From an uncultured Lachnospiraceae bacterium (GTDB lineage: Bacteria > Bacillota > Clostridia > Lachnospirales > Lachnospiraceae), in assembly GCA_910588775.1 (NCBI GenBank), contig CAJURH010000004.1, forward strand, positions 33,216-97,215: a DNA stretch of 64,000 nt, written 5' to 3'. Shown here in pieces: positions 36,035-42,921 of this stretch; position 1 is the first letter of the stretch; every line of letters starts with the position of its first letter. The translations under genes and the position numbers were made by a program. Under the pieces are notes generated by a model. That model had not been told where the DNA came from and searched no databases. It saw nothing but the letters and a program-made list of their open reading frames with translations.

Positions 36035-36794
36035 AATGATCACCGCCTGTCGCCAGAATTCGCAGCGTGTCGGAGATCATCCCATACATTTCCTCATCCG
36101 ACTTCTCTCCCCGGTAAATCTGATGGAAAACCTGCCCGTCCTTGATAAACAAAACCCGCTTGGCGCGGCTGGCCGCCATCACGCTGTGGGTCACCATTAG
36201 GATGGTCTGCCCTTTCTCATTGATTTCCTGAAAGGCTGTCAAAAGATCCCCCGCCGCCCGGGAATCCAGAGCTCCCGTAGGCTCATCGGCCAAAATCAGC
36301 TGTGGCTGAGTAATCAAAGCCCTGGCCACCGCCGCCCGCTGTTTCTGCCCGCCAGACGCCTCGTAGGGAAATTTGCGCAGGATTTCCTCAATCCGCAGCT
36401 GCTGGGCGATGGGGTGCAGCTTACTCTTCATATTTTCATAAGATTCCCCGGCCAACACCAGCGGCAGGAAAATATTATCCTGGATATTAAAGGTGTCCAG
36501 CAGATTAAAATCCTGAAACACAAAACCTAAATTCTTGCGCCGGTAAGCGGCAAGCTCCTTCTCCTTAATCATGGATAAGCTCTTCCCGTTTAAAATCACC
36601 TGACCTCTGGTGGGTTTATCCAGCGCCGCCAGAATATTTAACAACGTGGTCTTGCCGGAACCGCTCTCTCCCATAATCGCCACATACTCCCCCTGCTCCA
36701 CCTGAAAACTCACATCTGTAAGCGCCTGCACCTGATTCCCGCCAAAGCGGGTGGCGTAAATCTTCTGGATATGCTCCACTTCCAATATAGACAT
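36027..36794 (-). CDS. BceA-like ABC transporter ATPase
   Basis: 255 residues. Walker A GESGSGKTTLLN, Q-loop VFQDFNLLD, signature ASGGQKQRAAVARAL, Walker B LILADEPTGALDS, switch VTHSVMAA: the MacB/BceA subfamily. It is translationally coupled to the BceB-like permease and would energise it. The ATG at 36794 follows AAAGGAGGAATGGG. Likely role: antimicrobial-peptide resistance or sensing. No two-component genes are next to it; the nearest is at 15627-18049 and need not be related. Confidence 0.93.
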   Translation of the reverse strand: MSILEVEHIQKIYATRFGGNQVQALTDVSFQVEQGEYVAIMGESGSGKTTLLNILAALDKPTRGQVILNGKSLSMIKEKELAAYRRKNLGFVFQDFNLLDTFNIQDNIFLPLVLAGESYENMKSKLHPIAQQLRIEEILRKFPYEASGGQKQRAAVARALITQPQLILADEPTGALDSRAAGDLLTAFQEINEKGQTILMVTHSVMAASRAKRVLFIKDGQVFHQIYRGEKSDEEMYGMISDTLRILATGGDHYE

Positions 36795-36895
36795 ACTCCC
36801 ATTCCTCCTTTGATGTTCTCATTTATCTTGCAAACAGTATAACAAGAAAAGGGGGCGGGCTGCCTTAGCTTTCGCTTACAGATTGCGGTCCAAAC

Positions 36896-37390
36896 TTACA
36901 ATTTGGTAAGAAACGAAGACCTTTCCCCCTCCTTCTTCTTCTCCCGCAGCTCCCGAAAGAACCGCTTCAACAACTCCGAACACGCCTCCCCCAAAACCCC
37001 CTCTTCAATCTCCGCCTGATGATTAAACTGTGGCGCCTGAAGCAGATTCAGAATAGACCCGGCGCAGCCTGCCTTCGGGTTTCGACATCCCATGACCACC
37101 CTCTGAATCCGGGACTGGACGATGGCTCCCGCACACATCTGGCAGGGCTCCAGGGTCACATACATGGTGCATCCGTCCAGCCGCCAGTCGCCCAGCTTAC
37201 GGCTGGCCTTGCGGATGGCGTTCAACTCCGCATGGGCCAGAGTATTCTTATCCGTATTGCGCCGGTTGTAGCCCCTGGCGATTATTTTCCCATCCAACAC
37301 AATCACGCACCCGATGGGCGCCTCCTCCAGCGCATAGGCTTTCTTCGCCTGCCGGATGGCCTCTTTCATAAATTTCTCATCTTCCGTCAT
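36896..37390 (-). CDS. tadA: tRNA-specific adenosine deaminase TadA
   Basis: 164 residues. Zinc-deaminase motifs TLAHAELNAI (HAE) and TLEPCQMCAGAIVQSR (PCxxC), plus GYNRRNTDKN and GCRNPKAGCAGSILNLL, define TadA. It converts wobble adenosine 34 to inosine in tRNA-Arg(ACG). The ATG follows GGAGGCGGCAA. A C-terminal basic tail of about 15 residues extends past the usual end. It is transcribed leftward, divergently from the 51-aa gene at 37541. Confidence 0.93.
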   Translation of the reverse strand: MTEDEKFMKEAIRQAKKAYALEEAPIGCVIVLDGKIIARGYNRRNTDKNTLAHAELNAIRKASRKLGDWRLDGCTMYVTLEPCQMCAGAIVQSRIQRVVMGCRNPKAGCAGSILNLLQAPQFNHQAEIEEGVLGEACSELLKRFFRELREKKKEGERSSFLTKL

Positions 37391-37540
37391 TTGCCGCCTC
37401 CCTTTCGTCTCCAGTTGAAAAAACAGAAATATTATAAAATATTATTTAGAAAACCGCTTAAAAAGCTCCTGAAATTAGATTATAATATAATTACCTTAAG
37501 AGATAAAGAACAAATAACCCGAAAGAGAGAAGGGAGAGAT

Positions 37541-37696
37541 ATGGAACAGATGAACATGCAGGAAAACGCAAGATTGATTTTAGGTCTGAGAGCCGCCGGA
37601 TGGAGCGAGAAAAAAATCAATGATTTTATCCTCTACATTGAGACAGGCGAGGAACAGTACAAACCAGAACCGGACACAAAAGAAAAAACTGAATAA
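37541..37696 (+). CDS. Small hypothetical protein, 51 residues
   Basis: MEQMNMQENARLILGLRAAG is followed by WSEKKINDFILYIETGEEQY and a charged tail. The ATG follows GAAGGGAGAGAT, and the frame ends just before a hairpin terminator at 37709-37744. Composition is coding-like: amphipathic helices and an acidic end, no membrane segment. I do not recognise a domain; the pattern LRAAGWSEKKINDFILYIE suggests a small helical DNA-binding or regulatory protein. It stands between tadA and the CODH genes but is separated from the latter by the terminator. Confidence 0.6.
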   Translation: MEQMNMQENARLILGLRAAGWSEKKINDFILYIETGEEQYKPEPDTKEKTE

Positions 37697-37708
37697 ATTC
37701 TAGGAACT

Positions 37709-37744
37709 GAAAAGGGCAGTAGGTCTGGGAGCTGCCCGCTTTTC
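37709..37744 (+). terminator. Terminator after the 51-aa gene
   Basis: GGGCAG (37714-37719) pairs with CTGCCC (37732-37737) with flanking GAAAA/CTTTTC that add to the stem; a T-rich stretch follows. Confidence 0.7.
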
Positions 37745-37906
37745 GTTTATGGAAATTATTATTTATGCGGAGCCATGTGAAAATGGACATATGCACTAAA
37801 TTTTTCACACGCTGCAATAATTGTTGAAAAAAAATATCAGGTATAGTAAAATCTACAGTGAAAAAGTCAACAATTTAAAATGAGCAATCTAAGGAGGTAT
37901 CATAAT

Positions 37907-39790
37907 ATGAATGAGTGTTATGGATGCAACACCTGCAAAAGCGCGGATAAGCCACTAGAAGAATTCATTGCGGGACTTCCCATGGAAACGTCCCACCACC
38001 GGGTAGACGGCCAGAGCGCCAAGTGCGGCTTCGGGCTGCAGGGCGTATGCTGCCGTCTGTGCGCCAACGGTCCCTGCCGTATCACGCCAAAATCACCAAG
38101 AGGAATCTGCGGCGCAAACGCAGACACCATCGTAGTGAGGAATCTTCTTCGCGCCGTGGCTTCCGGCTCCGGCTGCTACATCCATGTGGTGGAAAACACA
38201 GCCTTAAACGTGAAGAACATCGCCCAGACCAAAGGAGAAATCAAAGGCGTAGAGACCTTAGACCGTCTGGCCTCCATCTTCGGCATTGAAGAAGCGGACG
38301 TGCACAAACGTGCGGAAGCCGTAGCCGACGCTGTATTAAAAGACCTGTACAAACCGGAATACGAGAAAATGGAACTGACCGAAAAGCTGTCCTACGGCCC
38401 CCGCTATGAGAAATGGAAAGAGCTGGGCATCCTGCCAGGCGGCGCCAAATCCGAGGTGTTCCACGGCGTTGTGAAATGTTCCACCAACTTAAACTCCGAC
38501 CCGGTGAACATGCTCTTAGACTGCCTGAAACTGGGAATCTCCACCGGCATCCATGGGCTGGTGCTGACCAACCTGCTAAATGACGTTGTGCTGGGCGAAC
38601 CGGAAATCCGCACCGCGCCCGTTGGACTGCGCGTCATCGACCCCGACTACATAAACATCATGATTACCGGACATCAGCACTCCATGTTCACATTCTTACA
38701 GAACCGTCTCACTGACGACGATGTAAAAGAAAAAGCAAAAAAAGCTGGAGCCAAAGGTTTCAAACTGGTTGGATGCACCTGCGTAGGCCAGGATCTGCAG
38801 CTTCGTGGCGCCCATTACACCGAAGTCTTTGACGGACACGCCGGAAACAACTACACCAGCGAAGCCATTCTGGCCACAGGCGGCATCGACGCGGTGATTT
38901 CCGAATTCAACTGTACGCTTCCCGGCATCGAGCCCATCTGCGACGAGCTGAAAATTAAACAGATCTGCATCGACAACGTGGCCAAAAAAGCCAACGCAGA
39001 ACTGAAAGAATTCGACTTCGAGAACCGTCCCGCCGTCACCGACGAAATCATCGACGAAGTAATTGAAGCTTACAGCGCCCGCCGCAAAACCGTGCCCATG
39101 AACCTGATGAAAGACCATGGCTACGCCAACACCCTTACCGGCGTAAGCGAAGTGTCCTTAAAGAAATTCCTGGGCGGAAACTGGAAACCGCTCATTGACT
39201 TAATCGTATCCGGAGACATCAAGGGCGTTGCCGGCGTGGTTGGCTGCTCCAACTTAACCGCAGGGGGCCACGACGTGCTCACCGTGGATCTGGTAAAAGA
39301 ATTAATTGCCAAAGACATCATCGTTCTCACCGCCGGATGTTCCTCAGGCGGCATCGAAAACTGCGGCCTGATGGAACCGGAAGCCGCCAAATTGGCTGGA
39401 CCGAAGCTTCGGGCTGTCTGTGAAAAACTGGGCATCCCGCCGGTACTCAACTTCGGCCCATGTCTGGCCATCGGACGGCTGGAAATCGTGGCCACCGAAC
39501 TGGCGGAAGCGTTAAACGTAGACCTGCCGCAGCTCCCGCTGGTTCTCTCCGCCGCACAATGGTTGGAAGAACAAGCGCTGGCAGACGGCTGCTACGGTCT
39601 GGCTCTTGGACTGCCGCTACACTTAGGACTGCCTCCATTTGTAACCGGAAGCCCCGTAGCCGTACAAGTGCTCACAGAAGATATGAAGAAACTCACCGGC
39701 GGACAGGTTATCATCAACGCCGACGCCAAAGAATCCGCCGATATTCTTGAGAAGATTATAGAAGAAAAACGGCAAGGGCTGAATATATAG
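37907..39790 (+). CDS. cooS: Anaerobic carbon monoxide dehydrogenase catalytic subunit (CooS), divergent
   Basis: 627 residues from the ATG at 37907 (site AAGGAGGT). Interconverts CO and CO2 at a Ni-Fe-S C-cluster, passing electrons to ferredoxin. Fe-S ligands for the B/D clusters are in VCCRLCANGPCR and GICGANADT. Likely C-cluster ligands: His256 (TGHQHS), Cys292 (GCTCVGQD), Cys336 (FNCTLPG), Cys447 (VVGCSN), Cys478 (TAGCSSGG), Cys519 (FGPCLAIGR). The N-terminus has an added ECYGCNTC motif. By eye alignment, the lysine of the usual HEKA motif (Lys563 in the Carboxydothermus enzyme) is Gln556 in WLEEQA, and the His ladder is mostly absent. It heads a three-gene cassette with a CooF-like ferredoxin and a flavin oxidoreductase. 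No acetyl-CoA synthase is present in the window. Confidence 0.93.
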   Translation: MNECYGCNTCKSADKPLEEFIAGLPMETSHHRVDGQSAKCGFGLQGVCCRLCANGPCRITPKSPRGICGANADTIVVRNLLRAVASGSGCYIHVVENTALNVKNIAQTKGEIKGVETLDRLASIFGIEEADVHKRAEAVADAVLKDLYKPEYEKMELTEKLSYGPRYEKWKELGILPGGAKSEVFHGVVKCSTNLNSDPVNMLLDCLKLGISTGIHGLVLTNLLNDVVLGEPEIRTAPVGLRVIDPDYINIMITGHQHSMFTFLQNRLTDDDVKEKAKKAGAKGFKLVGCTCVGQDLQLRGAHYTEVFDGHAGNNYTSEAILATGGIDAVISEFNCTLPGIEPICDELKIKQICIDNVAKKANAELKEFDFENRPAVTDEIIDEVIEAYSARRKTVPMNLMKDHGYANTLTGVSEVSLKKFLGGNWKPLIDLIVSGDIKGVAGVVGCSNLTAGGHDVLTVDLVKELIAKDIIVLTAGCSSGGIENCGLMEPEAAKLAGPKLRAVCEKLGIPPVLNFGPCLAIGRLEIVATELAEALNVDLPQLPLVLSAAQWLEEQALADGCYGLALGLPLHLGLPPFVTGSPVAVQVLTEDMKKLTGGQVIINADAKESADILEKIIEEKRQGLNI

Positions 39791-39803
39791 AGGAAGGGGT
39801 GAG

Positions 39804-40256
39804 ATGCATATGCGACGCATCATAATCGATTATCAGAAATGTGACGGCTGTAAGAACTGTTCCATCGCCTGTATGCAGGCGCACAGGGAAACCGAAGGAA
39901 CCGTCTACGACCTGGATCTGACAGACCCCCACAACGAATCCCGCAACCATATCTTAAAAGACGCCGACGGACAGTACAAACCACTGTTCTGCCGCCACTG
40001 TGACGACCCCAAATGCGTGGAATCCTGCATGAGCGGCGCGCTTCACAAAGATCCGGAAAGCGGCCATGTATTCTACGACGAGACACGCTGCGGCTCTTGT
40101 TTCATGTGCGTGATGAACTGTCCTTACGGGGTGCTGAAACCAGACGCAGTAAGCAAGACCAAAGTAATCAAATGTGATTTCTGTATAAACGCAGGAGGAG
40201 AGCCATCCTGTGTAGCCTCCTGTCCCAAACAGGCTATCTACGTAGAGGAGGTGTAG
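39804..40256 (+). CDS. CooF-like four-cluster ferredoxin
   Basis: 150 residues with the 16-cysteine layout of HycB/CooF-type ferredoxins: CDGCKNCSIAC, FCRHCDDPKCVESC, CGSCFMCVMNCP and CDFCINAGGEPSCVASCP, so up to four 4Fe-4S clusters. It is expected to carry electrons between CODH and the downstream flavoprotein. It lies 13 bases after cooS (site GGAAGGGGTGAG) and 2 bases before the oxidoreductase, clearly one operon. In other organisms CooF feeds a hydrogenase; no hydrogenase is nearby. Confidence 0.92.
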   Translation: MHMRRIIIDYQKCDGCKNCSIACMQAHRETEGTVYDLDLTDPHNESRNHILKDADGQYKPLFCRHCDDPKCVESCMSGALHKDPESGHVFYDETRCGSCFMCVMNCPYGVLKPDAVSKTKVIKCDFCINAGGEPSCVASCPKQAIYVEEV

Positions 40257-40258
40257 GG

Positions 40259-41485
40259 ATGAAATATGTGATTATAGGCGCCGGTGTGGCCGGCGTAGAA
40301 GCGGCAAAAACCATCCGTCAAAAAGACAGCGCTGGGGAAATCCTGATGATTTCCAAAGACGACCACGTGCATTCCCGCTGTATGCTGCATAAATTCATTG
40401 CAGGCGAACGGGATGAAAAGGGACTTGATTTTACAGAAGATGACTTCTTCAAAAAGCATAACATAGACTGGATGAAAAACGCGCAGGTAACGGAAGTTCA
40501 TCCAGACGCCAAGGAAATTAAGCTGGACAGCGGTGAAAAAATAAGTTACGACAAACTTCTCCTGGCAAATGGCGCCGACAGCTTCATTCCCCCAGTGGGC
40601 GAGCTGCGGAAAGCCAAAAATGTCTACGGTTTGCGGAATTTATCCGACGCGCAGGCCATTGTAAAGGAAGCCAACCAGGCAGAAAACGTGCTGATTATCG
40701 GCTCCGGCCTGGTGGGACTGGACGCGGCCTACGGCCTCTTAGAGCGGGGCAAAAAGATTACCATCGTGGAAATGGTGGACCGCATCCTCCCCGTACAGTT
40801 AGACAAACACGGCGCATGCGCTTACCAGGCGCTGTTTGAAAAAGCTGGAATTCGCTTCATCCTGGGCCGGAAAGCCTCTGAGGCGGTCTGCGAGGCCGAT
40901 GGCAAGATTCACAAAGTGACCCTGGACAACGGCGAGGACATTCCCTGCGATCTGCTCATCGTAGCCGCGGGCGTGCGCTCCGCCATCGCCTGTCTGGAAG
41001 GCAGCGGCATCGAATGCGACCGGGGCATCACCGTAGACGCTCACATGAAGACCTCCAAAGAGGATGTCTATGCCGCTGGAGACATCACCGGTCTGTCCGG
41101 AATCTGGCCCAACGCGGCAAACCAGGGAAAAATTGCCGGAGCTAACATGTGTGGCGCCGCTGAAGAATACAGCGATCGGTATGCCATCAAAAACACCATC
41201 AATTTCTTCGGCCTGGTAACCCTCTGCGTGGGCAGAATCCTGGAAGAAGACGGGGATCAGATTCAGATTAAAGAAGACAAAACCCAGTACAAACGGGTGA
41301 TTCTAAAAGACGGCAAAGTACAGGGCATCCTGCTGCAAGGTGATATCTCCCATGCGGGAACCTGGCAATACCTAATCAAGAACCAGATCGACATAAGCAA
41401 CATAGAAAAAGAAATTTTCCATATCAACTTCGCTGACTTTTATCAAGTGGACGAAAAAGGCCAGTATCAGTGGGCAGTAAAATAA
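40259..41485 (+). CDS. FAD-dependent NAD(P)H:acceptor oxidoreductase
   Basis: 408 residues with two Rossmann folds. FAD site VIIGAGVAGVEAAKTIR at the start, NAD(P) site VLIIGSGLVGLDAAYGLLERG at about 142-162, and the second FAD motif DVYAAGDITG at about 272-281, as in rubredoxin reductases and the nitrite reductase N-terminal domain. CODH-ferredoxin-flavoprotein sets of this kind are known in Clostridia and are thought to link CO oxidation to NAD(P) reduction. The start overlaps the end region of the ferredoxin gene spacing (2 bases) with GAGGAGGTGTAGGG as ribosome site. A strong terminator follows. Confidence 0.92.
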   Translation: MKYVIIGAGVAGVEAAKTIRQKDSAGEILMISKDDHVHSRCMLHKFIAGERDEKGLDFTEDDFFKKHNIDWMKNAQVTEVHPDAKEIKLDSGEKISYDKLLLANGADSFIPPVGELRKAKNVYGLRNLSDAQAIVKEANQAENVLIIGSGLVGLDAAYGLLERGKKITIVEMVDRILPVQLDKHGACAYQALFEKAGIRFILGRKASEAVCEADGKIHKVTLDNGEDIPCDLLIVAAGVRSAIACLEGSGIECDRGITVDAHMKTSKEDVYAAGDITGLSGIWPNAANQGKIAGANMCGAAEEYSDRYAIKNTINFFGLVTLCVGRILEEDGDQIQIKEDKTQYKRVILKDGKVQGILLQGDISHAGTWQYLIKNQIDISNIEKEIFHINFADFYQVDEKGQYQWAVK

Positions 41486-41506
41486 AAGCCGCTCCCTTTT
41501 GACAGC

Positions 41507-41547
41507 AACAGCCCAACAGAAGACACCGCTTCTTCTGTTGGGCTGTT
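41507..41547. terminator. Terminator after the CODH operon
   Basis: A 17-bp perfect stem: AACAGCCCAACAGAAGA (41507-41523) with TCTTCTGTTGGGCTGTT (41531-41547), 7-base loop. It lies between convergent genes and may serve both. Confidence 0.92.
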
Positions 41548-41554
41548 TCCATAA

Positions 41555-42520
41555 TTACAAGGGAATGGACTTATATTTCCTTTTCTTCAATTCATTCAAA
41601 ATTTTCTTATATTCAGACGTGTTGCGCATGGTCCCTCTCCCATATCCATCTGAGGTATAGAGCATAATCCGGCTGTCCGTAACTTCCACCCGATATCCCT
41701 TCTTTTCCATGCGTCTTTTCAGCTTCTTCAAATCATTTTCGTAAGTTTTTATTAACTTCCTGTAACTGCTCTCAATTTTCACATACGCTTTGCAAAATTG
41801 TTTATTATTGATAATCCCTCTGTATATCTTCGGATAATGTTTCTTCGCATAATACAGATAATGCGCAATGTAATACTTAAATTCAGCATAAGCCATTCGG
41901 CCGTTTTCACAATTACTGATATACTGCTGCCATACATCCCACCCTGCATCCTGGGCCGCATAATAGGCATACATGGACACCGAATTATTCATGCCCGCCC
42001 GGTAAGCCATCAGCTCGTTCAAAAGCCCATACGCGCCCTGCACATTAGCGGACAGATTGGGAGCTGGTTTGGCCACATATGCATTATACCGATAGGTCCG
42101 CAAGCGTTTCGGTATGGAAGCGGCCATTTTCTTGGTGGGATAGACATTGGTCAGAGAAACCTGCACGGACTTCTTATTCCCCACGAAATACGCGTATCCA
42201 TTCCATTTGTTCTTGGCATAGAAATGGCTGAACCCGTGAGTTTCCTCGTGAACTGTCGTGTCTATATTCTTGTAAATCCTGCCGCTGCTAAACCAGGTGA
42301 GAATGTTATCCCCGGCCTGCTTCTGCTTCCTTAAGATATAGGCCCCGTCCTTATCATACTTATCCAGAATCTTCAGTACATTCTTCTCTGTAACTTTTGC
42401 ATTCAGACCGGGGACCTTCACCGCCGCCTCTGCCTCCTGTGCGGTCGCTGGTAACCATGCGGCAATCGTAAGCAGAAGCACGGCTGCCACCAGACGCATT
42501 TGATTTTTCCTCTTTTTCAT
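41555..42520 (-). CDS. Secreted protein with HEXXH motif, putative zinc metallopeptidase
   Basis: 321 residues. A signal peptide (about 1-33: basic start, hydrophobic core, cleavage near ATAQEAEA) indicates export. Residues 91-95 are HEETH, a zinc-binding HEXXH, with His99 close by, and 74 residues later LLNELMAYRAG has a glutamate (169) placed as in gluzincin peptidases. The C-terminal half is rich in K, R and Y and ends KKRKYKSIPL. No named family was recognised, so the peptidase call rests on the motif pair and secretion. It could instead be a surface-binding protein that kept a degenerate catalytic site. Single gene; convergent with the CODH operon. Confidence 0.65.
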   Translation of the reverse strand: MKKRKNQMRLVAAVLLLTIAAWLPATAQEAEAAVKVPGLNAKVTEKNVLKILDKYDKDGAYILRKQKQAGDNILTWFSSGRIYKNIDTTVHEETHGFSHFYAKNKWNGYAYFVGNKKSVQVSLTNVYPTKKMAASIPKRLRTYRYNAYVAKPAPNLSANVQGAYGLLNELMAYRAGMNNSVSMYAYYAAQDAGWDVWQQYISNCENGRMAYAEFKYYIAHYLYYAKKHYPKIYRGIINNKQFCKAYVKIESSYRKLIKTYENDLKKLKRRMEKKGYRVEVTDSRIMLYTSDGYGRGTMRNTSEYKKILNELKKRKYKSIPL

Positions 42521-42921
42521 ACTTTTTGCCTCTCGTAGTTCTTGACCCGAAAACCATAAATTTCCCTATAACAAATATAGTATATACAATTTGCCAGGAA
42601 AAATCAACGCATCGGATGCCGCATTTTACGTTATTATTTTGTTATCATACAAAATGGAATTTAATCGATCACCTTTATTTGAAGAGTTCTCCTTTTTATG
42701 CCTCCGGACGCCACTTGAGAGGCTACGCCAAATCTACGAATATCTGTATTCTAACTAAAGATCAAATCTACTCACCGCCCCTTCCCAATCATCTCAAACG
42801 CAGGATACATTTTCAGTGGTATATGCAACAAAAACATATAGCCCATCCGAAGATATTCTCCCCAGCCAGGCTATATGCTATAATGGAACTGAACATATTT
42901 ATATGTTAAAACACGAAAATT

